NCBI GenBank assembly: GCA_000442125.1
Contig: KE546981.1
Location: 310,001 to 374,000 of the forward strand
Reading direction: 5' to 3'
DNA: 64,000 nt
DNA from: Opeltia flavorubescens
Lineage: Eukaryota > Ascomycota > Lecanoromycetes > Teloschistales > Teloschistaceae
The notes under the pieces are model-generated. The model saw nothing but the letters and a program-made list of their open reading frames with translations, made no database searches and had not been told where the DNA came from. Positions 53,537-64,000 of the stretch are shown in pieces. Position 1 is the stretch's first letter. Every line of letters begins with the position of its first letter. The position numbers and the translations under genes were made by a program.

Positions 53537-56500
53537 ATGGTGGGCCCACAAACACCTACTCGCCCGGATGACGGAATTCAGCGAATTACCCTAGACCTCT
53601 CGGCCAAATGGGGTTTGCGCTTCCCTCAGCAGGTGGACCAGAGCCCCGCTAAAAGAGATCGGAATCGACCTGAGGAGCAAGTTCTGAGTCGCCTACGATG
53701 GCTATATTTCCACGATTTGAGAAATAATCAGGCTGCAACTCAATATGCCATCAAGAGCTTTGAGCGATTGGCTCCCAAGCTACTAGCTGGATGGGTTCCA
53801 AAACCATTGGCAGAGCAGGATGTTCTACCAACAAGGACTCGTTCAGCAACAGCTCGTCATCAAAACTTCCTCTTTCAGAGACCACCACTTAGCGAAAGTC
53901 AAGCCTCCGACTTGATGCAAGCTTTGCTTCGGTATTTGGATGAAGCCATTGAAGGTATAAAGAAGGGTGCTATCTTTGCCATAGAAGAAGAATCCCAAGA
54001 AGGTACGTCAAATTATAGTAACATCATATCTCCTATTTGATCTAAGACAAGGGGCAGATGTACTTAATTCAATGAATACTCCGAAGATTAGAAAGACGCC
54101 GTCTATTCGCAAATCACCTCGCGCATCGAATACTACAGCTAGTCGTAAGACACCCAGTCCTTATAAGGATGGCAACATCAAGAACTTCCTGAGCAAGATG
54201 GGTAGTGACCAGACAATAGCCATGGGTCAGCAAACCACCAAGATACAGCAGCCGTCATCGGACGACTACAAAATCGACGACACATTATTCGATGATGTGG
54301 TGATGCAAGATGCGCCAACCACGTCAAATATAGTCGAAACAGGGCTTGGACTTGATATGGTCACTGGTCAATTCAGTTCGATTGGGTCACTCGAAGAACA
54401 GTTTCATACGCCGCCAGATAGTCCCTCAAAATTCGATATAGTGTCTCCAGGTAACCGTACGAAAAAGTTTATCGAACCCGGAACTCAACGTGAACCAATC
54501 CCAGCCAATACATCTTCGTTACCCAGAACTTCCGGGCGAAAAAGAGGCTTACCTCCAACATCAAAGCCAGATATTCCTCGGAAAATGTCGGGCGATGCTT
54601 TTGAGCGACGATCAACGGGTATGAATCCGGTGCAATCGCTTGGTGGTCTAAGATATTTTGGTGATTCTGAATTTCGGATCCCTCGTCTCGACCCTCAGAA
54701 ATCCTTCGACACATTGCACAAGTCTTTCTCCACAGAGAGCTTCTCCTCAATCAGTTCATCAGGAGCAACGAAGCAATTATCGACTTGGACTACCCCAAAC
54801 ACATCTTTTCGTGCAGAAACGCCTGCCACATCTTTTGACTCGACCACAGAACCATATGAGCTAGACCACTTGAGGGAGAAACCGGTGCAAAGCAGGCGGT
54901 CATGGCAAAATCTTAAAGCGCCTTTCGGCTTAGGTCTCGATATGGAGGTCGACACGGATACCTTTGGAAAGCCCGAATTTATCCCAATGGGCCCACCTCC
55001 ATTGTTGGCTAAGAATAAAAGCTTTTCGGAGCTTTCCGTACAGTCATTACTGTCCACCTCCCCTTTTTGTAAGGTCTGTCATCAACGCTCCCGTGGGTTT
55101 TGCTGACAGAGTACAAGCCGCCGCAAATCCAACTGGACATGCGACTATCCCCTTACGACAGTTGTATGAAGTGTGTCGCATCTCATGTCAGACAGAAATC
55201 CCTTTGCACGAATTTGTTCATCGTCTCGATCAAAGAATCGATGACTGTGATTGTCTGTGGTCAGAGTTGTCCACGATAGCTGAGAAACATGCGTTGTCGA
55301 TGCCAGAAAAGTGCAGCCTAGCAGCGTGGAAGCAAAGTGAGCAAGACTTCAAGGGAGTCGCGCTGACTGGGTCCTTGAACTTTGTTGATCAACCCGGTGA
55401 CCATATTTTCGAATTCAAATTGAACCCACTCAAGATAGAACCGACATACCGACTCGCCCGCAAATTCGGACATGATCGATTCTTTCTCCTCAATATCCCG
55501 AGTATTCATCCCAGTGACATACCCCAACACCTACGTTCGGATCCGAATGCTCGGAATGCAATACTCGATTGGCTTGTTCATTCTGAACATACCTTTTTGG
55601 GCCGCAAGTGGCGCGCTTTCTACGTAAGAAATGAGAGCAGGAAAAAGGTTGGGCCTGGTTCTGCTATGAGAGCTCCTGCTACAAAGCCGAGCTTTCGTGT
55701 CTATATGTTTGCAGAGTCCGGAAAGGGCTTACAGCCGAATACAGAGAATGGCGAGAGAGGCCCGGATATGCTTGATCGTTCGCCAATGACACGAAAAGAT
55801 CTCATTGAGTGGTTCATGCCCGCTAAAGATAACAAAAAGCAGCGAGCATTGAAATTTTTCGCTCGACTTGCCTTAGGTTGGTGCACTCTCTCACCAGCTC
55901 CTACAAATGTAACTAAAGTCTCCTAGGGGTCAGTCAGACAATCCCTAGTAGACGCTTTCTTCCGGAACAAATCATCAGGAGTGACGATGCCTTTGCCAAC
56001 GGACCTGCACAACGGCGCCTTGATCTTAAGCGCTCCCACGACAAGAAGACGAAACGCAAATCCATGCAACCAAGATCCGCTGTCATGAATGATGTAGGTC
56101 GAAATCGACATTGAGGTAGGGTGAACGTTATAACTGACTGTAATCGAAGGGCTGTGCTCGAATTTCAAAGCCTGTAGCCAGAAGTATTGCCGATTCATTG
56201 AACCTTGACTATACCCCAAGTATCTTCCAAGGTCGCATCGCTGGTGCAAAAGGCGTCTGGATGGTCGACACTCTGAATGAAACAATCGCAAACGGTAATG
56301 AAGAGCACTGGATAGAAATCACTGACTCGCAGTTGAAGTTCGAGGCTAGTGGAAAAGACGGATATCATCCCGATCCCGAGCGTGTTACATTCGAAGTGCA
56401 TTCATACTCCAGATCCTTGGTGCAAGCTAATCTGAACTTCCAATTAATGCCTATTCTTGCGCACCGAGGGGTTCCCTTCCATGTCTTCAGCGATCTTTTG

Positions 56501-58396
56501 GAAGCTGATTTGACTGCAAGAGTAGCTGAGCTAGAAGCGGCGATGGAGAGCGGTTTGGCCATCAGGAAATGGAATCAAGATGTCAACACTATATCGACAA
56601 CTGAACGTGCTTTGTATGGCGTTGAAATGTGCGGTGGCATACCAGATGCTCTGCCTGAAAGGATCAATTGGTTTGTTGAGGTAGGTTCTCCTACTTTCAT
56701 GTCTATCCTTCCGCTTACAAATCTTGCATCTAGCACGGATTCGAGCCAAAGGACTGCTGCCGCCTGAAGGATTTTCTGTACAAGGCCATTTCGGACTATT
56801 GTCTTCGATTAGAGAATCGAATGAACATCGGAGTAGCCAAATCCACGTACGCATACATGGTCGCCGATCCTCTCGCTATTCTAGAAGAGGGCGAGGTTCA
56901 CATCGCATTCTCGACCCCGTTTGACCAAGAGCTCATGCTACATGATATCGACCTTTTGGTTGCACGACTTCCAGCAGCCTTACCATCCGATGTTCAAAAG
57001 GTTCGTGCGGTTTTCAAAATTGAACTGAAGAACTTTCGAGATGTCATCGTCTTTCCGTCCAAAGGTGAACATCCACTCGCGGAGAAGCTATCTGGGTGAG
57101 TATTAAACTCTGTGGGATCTCCGGGATCAGTGTTGAATGGCCTAATCTTCTGCTAGTGGTGACTATGATGGCGATCGAGCCTGGATCTGCTGGGAGCCAT
57201 CTATTGTCGAACCTTTCGAAAATTCGCCTCACATATTTGAAGCCCCTCCTCTGTCGACATATGGGATAGAGATTGATCAAACCAAAGTCTCCGACCTCAT
57301 CCATTCGGAAGACTACACTTCCCAATTTCTGCACCACGCATTCGACTTCACCCTTCAGCCGAATTTACTCGGCATCTGCACATCATACTTTGAATCCTTC
57401 TGCTACTCCCAGAACTCTATCTCCCATCCCTCCGCCGTCAAGATCGCATATCTCCTCGGTCACCTCGTCGATCGCGCAAAAGCAGGCATCATCTTCGACG
57501 AAAACAAATGGTACGAATTTCTCAAGAGCGAGGGTCTACCCAGAAAATTACCCAAGCCGGCATACAAAGACAAGGAGAATTCAGAGCCCAAGAAGACCCA
57601 CCTCATCGATCGCCTGGTCTTTGAAACGGCAAAGGGGGTCCGCCAAAGGGTTCTACATAAATTCTCAAAGCGCTTCAAAGATGTGGGGACTTATGATTCC
57701 GATCTCGTAGCCCTGTACAAGACTGAGCTTGAAGAATCGAAATCGGATAAAGGGATTACAAAGGCGTTACACGACCTCAAAGCCGAAATCAGAAATCTCA
57801 AAGATTTCTACTCAAAACACTGTTCAGGCGCCAAGGACATGGAAGGCGACGACATTTCACCGATGAAGGGCGGGAGGAGAAGGAAAAGCGTCATCCCTTT
57901 TCAAGCCCTGGTGGAGCAGATCCGTGATCAATTCCTTGCTATCAGGCCTAGTGATGAGGCTATCGCACTGTCACCAATCGTGGCTCGATGGGCGCGTGAG
58001 TCGTCGTCGTCATCCAGGGACAAGGACGAACGTAATTTATCTGTATCATCATCATCCACCAGCTCCAAAGCGACATATTGGACCCTCCTCAAAGCTAGCA
58101 CTGCCTTCTCCCTTTTCCATAATACGAATTTTATATGGTACGCCTGCGGTGTGGAACTTGGTATCATGAAGGCACAAGCCAAGGGCTCGAGGCACGTAGT
58201 TGACGATATTTGGGCGTGCATGAAGGTGGATGGGAAGGCGGTAGGGAGGAAGCTTGGTGCGAGGGAGGGAAGTATCAGTGACGGTTTTGGGGGTGGGAGT
58301 TGTTGGAATGGGGTCAGTGAAGGCGCGGGAGGAGAGGGAATAGATGAGGAGAGTGAGTACGGAGATTGGGGGTGGGTTGAGGGAATGGAAGTTTGA
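53537..58396 (+). CDS. RNA-dependent RNA polymerase of the RNA-silencing pathway
   Basis: Seven exons: 53537-54002, 54052-55068, 55112-55876, 55927-56093, 56150-56680, 56734-57095 and 57157-58396; 4548 bases, 1515 residues. The start is MVGPQTPTRPDDGIQRITLD. The catalytic core is recognised by SIFQGRIAGAKGVWMVD, RMNIGVAKSTYAYMVADPLA, LEEGEVHIAFST, VFKIELKNFRDVIVFPS, HPLAEKLSGG and then DYDGD at 57161-57175, the metal-binding motif of eukaryotic RdRPs. PNLLGICTSYFESFCYSQNS and the helical C-terminus follow. The enzyme copies aberrant RNA to double-stranded RNA for Dicer, as in Neurospora QDE-1. About 180-520 are disordered, Ser/Pro/Lys rich. Position and size fit the QDE-1/RRP group but I cannot say which. 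Confidence 0.9.
57161..57175 (+). other. RdRP catalytic DxDGD motif
   Basis: Codons GAC TAT GAT GGC GAT directly follow the 57096-57156 intron. The three Asp residues bind the catalytic metal in this family. Confidence 0.9.
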
Positions 58397-59099
58397 TAAG
58401 CGATGTCGGCAAAATCGATCCGTAATGTAAGGCTGGAAGCTGGGAGGGAGAGCGTGGGAGATGAAGGTGACGATGGGGAGTAGAGGATGTGTGTGAAAAT
58501 ATGCATTGGATGGTTCGGAAGTGTACGCCGATTGGAGACGAAGAGTATCATTCTCGGTATGTCCATATTTATAACGCTTTCGGTTTTGTCTCATAGATAG
58601 ATAGTCTTTCGTCTCGCGATCTTTCTCGAGAGTATGTGTCCGGAGTGAAGACTACTTCGCCCAGGAACATATATAGATCTATACAAATTTAGATGTGTCC
58701 ATTTTTCAAACGATCATGATAATGTCCTAGACATGATACAAGCCGATAGTAACAATCACAGAACGGGCGGATATTGGACATGAGCATTAGAGGGAAGCCG
58801 CTTTGGCTCTGATTTTCCGACCATAATGCAACTACGAATTCACAGATCTCTTGATCGTAGCTGATTTTGATTAACAAGCTGAATTCTTACGACGAAGGAT
58901 TTCCTCAAACAAACATAGAGGATGGTCTGTATTGCTCCAATAGAGGCTTGTACAAAACACAAGCCATAAGATTGAAACACGCCCTACAATTTTCTTTCGT
59001 TCTCCACAAGAAGGTCTATCACTACAACATAAAGTGAAAAAGTATTCCCCAGCATTGATTACCATCACCCCTCCACATCCCCTCACTCAAAAAGAAAAA
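58397..59099. other. Intergenic between convergent RdRP and bL27m genes
   Basis: No gene seen. Mixed sequence with some AT-rich 3' flank. Confidence 0.5.
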
Positions 59100-60002
59100 C
59101 TACCTCCCTCCCGTCCTCTTCTTCCCCCTCCCCCTCAAAGTCCTCTTCTCCGCCGCAATCGCCAACCTCCTCGTCTTCTTCCTCCACGCCAAAAACCGAT
59201 CTCCCTTCTCATAAGCCCTAACCCCCTTCCTCCCCTTCTCCTCCTCCTTCCCAATCTGCCAATTCGCCTTTCGGTACATATACCCCGGACGGATATCGCT
59301 CAGCTCCCTCTCCCGCGGGACCTGACTCCGGAGTTCTTTCGTCTGATCCCTCATCACCGCTCCACCCTCCTCCTCAATGGCGGGAACTTGATCACTACCC
59401 CCATTCTCTTCACTCTCGATTGTTTCCTCCGATTCTGGTAAAACACCACCAGCAACAGTACTCATCTCCCTCGCCTCCATCCCCAACCTCCTCCTTCTCG
59501 GCACCCCCCTCCCCCTCGGCAGCGTCTCCCCCCTACTCATCACAACACCAATATACCTCCTCTTCTCCCTGACTTTCTTCTTCCCCACCACATTTCCCCC
59601 ATTACTTCCTCCACCACTCCCACACCCACCACCATACCCCTCCCCCCCCACACCCAAGCTCAACTGCTCCGGATCCCTATAAAAAACCACATACCCCTTC
59701 TCCTTCGCGAAAATCGTATGATCCCTTCCCATACCGCAGTTTTCACCCGGATACCAGAGCGTGCCGCGTTGCCGGAATATTATGTTTCCGGGGACGACGT
59801 ATTGCTGGGAGGATTTTTTGGCGCCGAGACGTTTTCCCGGTCGTTTAGAGCGGGCGCCGTTGGCGCGGCCTTGAGCTTGGTGGGTGGCTGGACGACTGGC
59901 GGTGAGAGGGAGAAGGTTGAGAGGTGAGTGGAAGGTTGATGAGGGGATGGGGCGAGGGTGGAGGAAGGGGAGGAGTAGTGAGGGGCGGAGGGTGAGAGGC
60001 AT
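59100..60002 (-). CDS. MRP7: Mitochondrial large-subunit ribosomal protein bL27m
   Basis: Single exon, 300 residues. A Leu/Arg/Pro-rich mitochondrial targeting sequence ([17 protein letters not shown]) leads to the bL27 domain at about 38-110: [60 protein letters not shown]. The domain lies near the peptidyl-transferase centre of the mitoribosome. The C-terminal 190 residues are a basic fungal extension with a Gly run ([14 protein letters not shown]) and [14 protein letters not shown], present in yeast Mrp7 in a related form. Tail to tail with RdRP and head to head with LCL2. Confidence 0.92.
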   Translation of the reverse strand: MPLTLRPSLLLPFLHPRPIPSSTFHSPLNLLPLTASRPATHQAQGRANGARSKRPGKRLGAKKSSQQYVVPGNIIFRQRGTLWYPGENCGMGRDHTIFAKEKGYVVFYRDPEQLSLGVGGEGYGGGCGSGGGSNGGNVVGKKKVREKRRYIGVVMSRGETLPRGRGVPRRRRLGMEAREMSTVAGGVLPESEETIESEENGGSDQVPAIEEEGGAVMRDQTKELRSQVPRERELSDIRPGYMYRKANWQIGKEEEKGRKGVRAYEKGDRFLAWRKKTRRLAIAAEKRTLRGRGKKRTGGR

Positions 60003-60340
60003 GTTTTGCTGAGGTTGTTGTGGTTGGATGCGATTGTGGAGATGAGAAGTAAGAGCCTTATGATAGAATCATAATTTCAAAGATGGAACATATACTGAGA
60101 TACTTGCGAGAAATTCGGGATGGAATATAGTGTAGGCTTTCTTCCGGCAAGTACATAAAATGTGCTGGAGCTTTCCTCTAAAACCTCCCTTTAGCCGCCC
60201 TAAGCGCCAACACCACAACCTCCAAGCTGTCCTCTACCCATCCCCATGCCATTCCCTCTTCCCTTCTCCTCCCCCCGCTCAAACAATCCTCATACTCAAC
60301 CCTCACCCTCCCCACCATCTTCCAACCCTATAAATCAACA
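60003..60340. promoter_or_regulatory. Divergent promoter between bL27m and LCL2
   Basis: 338 bases between start codons. A TATAAA at about 60329-60334 lies just upstream of the LCL2 ATG, too near to act as its TATA box. The plus side is C/T rich (60180-60320), as is usual for fungal promoters. Confidence 0.5.
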
Positions 60341-60858
60341 ATGCTCTTCCCCCTCCCCCTGCCACTCACCCTCCTCCTCCCCCTCCTAACCATCCTCCCC
60401 TTCGCCAGCGCACAATTCCAATTCTTCGAGCAAATGTTCAACAACCGCGGCGGCGAAGCGCAACAGCAACAGAGACAGCAAAACGTAGCTAGTGATTCGA
60501 ATTGGTATCGGGAGGTTTATGAATCTGGTATCTTCCTTCCCCGCTTCTTTTCCCCTACCACAATCCCCCATGCCCCTTCCACATCTCCCCTCTACATCTT
60601 CCCTATCCACCCCTCACCATCTTCCCTGCCTCTAGTTGTCGGCGCTAACACTCCTCAAAAATAGCGCACTGCACAAACTACCTCTGCCCCTCCACCCTAT
60701 CCTGCGTGCATTTCCCGCACCACTGCCCCTGCGCCTGGCCGGCTGTTGAAGACAAGATCGAGCTGGGGGAAGGTAGCATGGTGTGCGTTAGCAAAGGTGG
60801 ATGGGCGGCTGGAGAAGCGGGGAGGAAGGTTGAGTTGGCGAGGAAGGGGCTGCTGTAA
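60341..60858 (+). CDS. LCL2: Long chronological lifespan protein LCL2
   Basis: Two exons, 60341-60527 and 60665-60858, with a 137-base intron that is longer than most here; 381 bases, 126 residues. Residues 1-24 are a signal peptide ([18 protein letters not shown]). The mature protein has FQFFEQMF, a Gln-rich segment, [13 protein letters not shown], then the Cys-rich block [40 protein letters not shown] and [10 protein letters not shown], which matches fungal Lcl2 end to end. Yeast Lcl2 has been linked to lifespan and ER-associated degradation. It is secretory-pathway or ER located. Divergent from bL27m. Confidence 0.9.
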
Positions 60859-61199
60859 AAAAAAATGAAGTATGGGGTTGAGTGTGGGCCGTTTGAAGAG
60901 ATCTTGGGAAGGGATGCGTTTTGAGCGTTGGAATGGACAGGGGGCGTTTGGTGTTGTATGTATTACGATGAGGAAATAACGAGGGTTCTGGGCGAAGATG
61001 ATTTGCGCTTTGTTGGCATCAAGGCGCGAGGACTTTTAGGGCAGAGGCTCCTCTCCTTAGAAAGATCCATTTGATATCTACAAGCTATTTCCTCCCCAAG
61101 CACGAGGTAATCAAGCTACTGCCTCCGATCTCATAGCACCTATCCTACAAGATGCTCCCTTTCCAATCCTATCAATCCCCTCAGACCAAAGTTCCTCAA
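60859..61199. other. Intergenic between convergent LCL2 and checkpoint gene
   Basis: Short 3' flanks of both genes. No other feature. Confidence 0.5.
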
Positions 61200-64000
61200 T
61201 CAATCAACATCAACAAGTCTCCCCAGAATCAGACTCTGAATCACAAATTCATGACCCACAATCTTCGGCCTCTTCCCCTCGCCAGCGCCGTCCGAAATCC
61301 TCGTCCGCTTCCTCTTCTTCCCCGTCGATGAATCTCCAAAAAGGACCTTCTCGACCTGCCGCTCACTCCCATGAGAATATATCCAATCCCAGTACTCACC
61401 CTTCTCGTTCCCTTCAGCGATTGTATTCGCCGCAGCCTCAATGCTAGCGGCACGAGTGACCTTGGCAGCGCCCAAAGCATGCGTAAGTAGAGGATGGTTC
61501 TGCATTTCTTTTTCCTCGCTCTTAGTCATGATGAGAAGGACAGACATGCCATCTAGGAGCTTTGGGCGATTATCGATCATATCACTCAATTTAGCCGTAT
61601 CAGCTGGAAAGTGTTGGAGAACGCGAGAGCGGACCGCCCCTTCAAGCATGGCTGATTCGCCAGCAGCGAGGAGGCAAGCGTCCCAAGGCAATATCCGTTG
61701 CTTGGAGACACAGTCTTGGACCCAGCGGGATGAGAGGCAGGGAATACCCAGCGCGAGAGCTTGGACGTATTTTGAGGTTCGAGAATGCTTGTCAGCTAAG
61801 AGGCACGTAAAGCCTAGGTTCTTTGCCCCATCGTTAAGGCGGAAATGTGGGTCGGTGTTTTGCTTTGGACTTGGGACGCCTGCGCTAGTGACTTCTACGC
61901 TTGGGATATCGAAGAGTTCATCAAAGCCAGATGAGAGTATTCTGCCACCATTTCTTTCTATAAGTTGCGTGACTTGATGTCTCTTCGCGTCTGTAGCGAT
62001 AGTGGTCACTGCAAAGACCATGTTGTCAAAGATTGGGTCGAGCGGGACTGTGGTGGACATTGTTGGACGGAGAGTAGGCAGTGCGGAGAACTTCAAACGA
62101 CGGGACCGAGTGGATGGTGTTGATGGAGTTGATGTTTGTTCTGAAGGAGTCGTGAAACCGGAAGTGGCATTCGCTAGACCTGAAGTAATGGAAAATGATC
62201 GATCTTTGAAATTACCCCATAATGTTGATGTAAGGTATATATATTCCAGAGGCACAGTCGTTTGCTCAAAACTTTCTTTGTCTTTGCCGATTGATTGCCG
62301 TTGCTTGGTTGAGACAACAACAGAATTGTGGCCATAGATATCTGTAGAAGGATACTTCCCATTTATGTTGGCTTGAACTGTACCTCTTTTTGAGGGTGTA
62401 ACTGGATCCAATTCAACGTCTGACTGCTGCAAGCCTTGCAGTCTCTCCACTGTGTAAACTTTTGTGCGTTTTCCTGGCATGTCGATTTTGACATCGTCAC
62501 CGACCCTTAGTTCAAGTTTTTTCACAGCGTAGGCGCTGACTCCACCAACGGTTCCGTCATCAAACCGGATCTTGTAACGAAGCTCTTCTCCAGGCATAGC
62601 GCCCATACAGGTTGCTGGATAAAAGCCGGAACAGTTGCCATTGAAATAAGCGAAGACTCTATTCGGTGCGACAATCGTGTCAGAGGAGTCTAGTTCTGCC
62701 CTTCCAGTTGCAGCACTCGTGTCATTGCGGTGATCATCCGAGAGCAGTATTGGTGGAGCAGCGGTGTTATTGCCGTCATGAACTTCGCTGCCCTGTGGTT
62801 GGGCTTGCAACACTAATTTTCTAGGTCTACCAACTGACTTCCGAGCAGTTCCCGGGAGCTGTCTTTTGTCGGTAGCCGCAGCGGGGGTACGCTCTTTGTT
62901 TGCAGACGATAACCCTTGTGCTCGGTCGACAGCTACGGGAGCTTTGGGAGTAGTTTTCCCTGCCTCCGTTGAGTGTGAGGGAGGTGGTAGGTTTTTAAGT
63001 ATTACTTCCTCATTGGGTGGACTGCTGAGGGGAGAAGAGCTTCTGATAATCCTACTCGTCGGGATAGGCCGTCCATTGATACCGCGTCGTCGCTTTCTCG
63101 GAAGAGCTATTGGGTCTGAGCCACCACTCACAACACTGTGAAATTCCACATCTTCACTAGTCATCAAGTCAATGTCGACATCAATGCTCCCAATGGCGTC
63201 ACTAGGCGTTGGCTGTGCTACGATCTCAGCCATCGTACGTAGCCGTGAGGACTGTTGGGTTGGGGATCCACCATTAGGTTGATCCTGTAGATTACTAGGC
63301 CCCGTCTCTGCTAATGTCTCTGTTGCATGTGTACGAGCGGTCTCGAAGGCTGTCGATTTACCAGAAATAGGGGCAATTTCACTACGATTGCCGTTTGAAC
63401 CAATCACTGATTCTAGAGACTGCTCGATATTTTTGCTGTTCCGAGCGCTCGTTGGACTGGAGAGGTGATTGCTGGCAGATGATTCTGGTATTGTACTTCT
63501 CGCTGCAATTGAATGATTAATGGTAGCTAATACTGTGTTCCCCAAGGATTGTTGCTCAAGGTTAGTCGCATTTTCGGACCTTGGGATTTCATCACCAGCT
63601 GTACTCTCCTCGGTATAAGTCACGCTAGTCAACTGGCCTTGATGTGGAGCCTGCTTGTAGGTTCCTGCTTGTTCGTCAGATGTGGAGCAATGAGCTGAAC
63701 TAGCTGCCCCAGCGTCTGCGCGATCAGAAGATGGATGCCTTCCTCGAGCCTTTTCTGGCTTTTCTACGCTTGAAACACCTGCACCGCCGCTGACATCGAC
63801 CGAAGAAGACTCAACATGAGGTTCGACGTCACTTGCTGGGATGACTTCATTACCGCTTGATGGTTTTTTGAGCTCATCCTCAGGAGAAGGTTGAGACTGC
63901 GGAACAATAAAGCGCGAATCTGGTGAGGACATAGGTACTATCTGTTTGTTGCCTAAGCCATTTTCAGGCTGTAAAGCTTGTGGTCTACTACTCGAGGGCT
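61200..64000 (-). CDS. Crb2/Rad9-like DNA damage checkpoint adaptor, 5' part outside the window
   Basis: The minus-strand frame is open from the stop at 61200 through the right edge, so the N-terminus is missing; reading past the first internal Met (63932) continues SSRPQALQPENGLGNKQIVP upstream. The visible 910+ residues end in two BRCT domains (about 632-755, with GIPCLSSRWVQDCV, and 790-910) preceded by a Tudor-like segment (about 425-500; RVFAYFNGNCSGFYPATCMG, GEELRYKIRFDDGTVGG). A GRPRKL AT-hook sits at about 368. The N-terminal half is Ser/Thr/Pro-rich with many SQ/TQ sites (PQSQPSPED, PTQQSS). This is the layout of Crb2/Rad9/53BP1, which binds methylated histone and relays ATR/ATM signals to Chk kinases. 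Confidence 0.85.
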   Translation of the reverse strand, partial: PSSSRPQALQPENGLGNKQIVPMSSPDSRFIVPQSQPSPEDELKKPSSGNEVIPASDVEPHVESSSVDVSGGAGVSSVEKPEKARGRHPSSDRADAGAASSAHCSTSDEQAGTYKQAPHQGQLTSVTYTEESTAGDEIPRSENATNLEQQSLGNTVLATINHSIAARSTIPESSASNHLSSPTSARNSKNIEQSLESVIGSNGNRSEIAPISGKSTAFETARTHATETLAETGPSNLQDQPNGGSPTQQSSRLRTMAEIVAQPTPSDAIGSIDVDIDLMTSEDVEFHSVVSGGSDPIALPRKRRRGINGRPIPTSRIIRSSSPLSSPPNEEVILKNLPPPSHSTEAGKTTPKAPVAVDRAQGLSSANKERTPAAATDKRQLPGTARKSVGRPRKLVLQAQPQGSEVHDGNNTAAPPILLSDDHRNDTSAATGRAELDSSDTIVAPNRVFAYFNGNCSGFYPATCMGAMPGEELRYKIRFDDGTVGGVSAYAVKKLELRVGDDVKIDMPGKRTKVYTVERLQGLQQSDVELDPVTPSKRGTVQANINGKYPSTDIYGHNSVVVSTKQRQSIGKDKESFEQTTVPLEYIYLTSTLWGNFKDRSFSITSGLANATSGFTTPSEQTSTPSTPSTRSRRLKFSALPTLRPTMSTTVPLDPIFDNMVFAVTTIATDAKRHQVTQLIERNGGRILSSGFDELFDIPSVEVTSAGVPSPKQNTDPHFRLNDGAKNLGFTCLLADKHSRTSKYVQALALGIPCLSSRWVQDCVSKQRILPWDACLLAAGESAMLEGAVRSRVLQHFPADTAKLSDMIDNRPKLLDGMSVLLIMTKSEEKEMQNHPLLTHALGAAKVTRAASIEAAANTIAEGNEKGEYWDWIYSHGSERQVEKVLFGDSSTGKKRKRTRISDGAGEGKRPKIVGHEFVIQSLILGRLVDVD

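Noticed and set aside
53516-53537. RdRP start upstream of 53537
   Set aside because: The upstream codons have only TTG; ATG at 53537 is the first in frame.
61441-61977. 178-codon plus-strand open frame
   Set aside because: Antisense to the BRCT region of the checkpoint gene.

Overview
The window is nuclear DNA from a filamentous ascomycete (Pezizomycotina). The evidence is short introns of about 45-60 bases with GT...CTRAY...AG signals, moderate gene density, a set of fungus-specific families (POM34, HID1, LCL2, SGT1, DUF6594, scytalone dehydratase, a QDE-1-type RNA-dependent RNA polymerase), and coding relics with RIP-like TAG codons. The retropepsin-like gene and the general gene style suggest Leotiomycetes, but this is only a guess. 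No organelle, bacterial or intact transposon sequence was recognised.

Layout. 1-1350: the 3' part of an unrecognised gene running in from the left edge, followed by decayed coiled-coil coding sequence. 2971-4668: a metzincin metalloprotease fused to three H-type lectin domains. 4.7-12.8 kb: an AT-rich, gene-poor stretch with scattered coding-like fragments. 12.8-22.5 kb: nitronate monooxygenase, a secreted GH128-like protein, a low-complexity hypothetical gene, nucleoporin POM34 and, divergently, HID1. 23.0-27.0 kb: a retropepsin-like gene with 26-residue repeats and an internal assembly gap, then a DUF6594 membrane protein. 28.2-37.1 kb: scytalone dehydratase, a methyltransferase-like gene, S-adenosylmethionine decarboxylase, a secreted protein of unknown function and a small spliced hypothetical gene. 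37.9-44.7 kb: a 1578-residue Sel1-containing protein and a MARVEL-like membrane protein. 45.7-52.7 kb: a full ABCA-type transporter divergent from SGT1. 53.5-64 kb: RNA-dependent RNA polymerase, mitochondrial ribosomal protein bL27m divergent from LCL2, and a Crb2/Rad9-like checkpoint protein that runs out of the right edge.

The genes do not form a pathway or cluster. They are mostly single-copy housekeeping genes: nuclear pore, Golgi sorting, polyamine synthesis, SCF/HSP90 co-chaperone, mitochondrial translation, DNA damage checkpoint and RNA silencing. They are separated by faster-evolving patches: the protease-lectin, the secreted proteins, the retropepsin-like gene and the gene-poor 8 kb. 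Exon coordinates given for HID1, RdRP, nitronate monooxygenase, DUF6594, LCL2, POM34, MARVEL and the Sel1 gene come from reading splice sites and checking that the exon lengths keep the frame.

The most unusual items are the protease with triple H-lectin, a probable GC-AG intron in HID1, the GH128-like protein with Asn where the nucleophile Glu is expected, the repeat array with an out-of-phase gap in the retropepsin-like gene, and several coding segments that are hidden because they are spliced or decayed.
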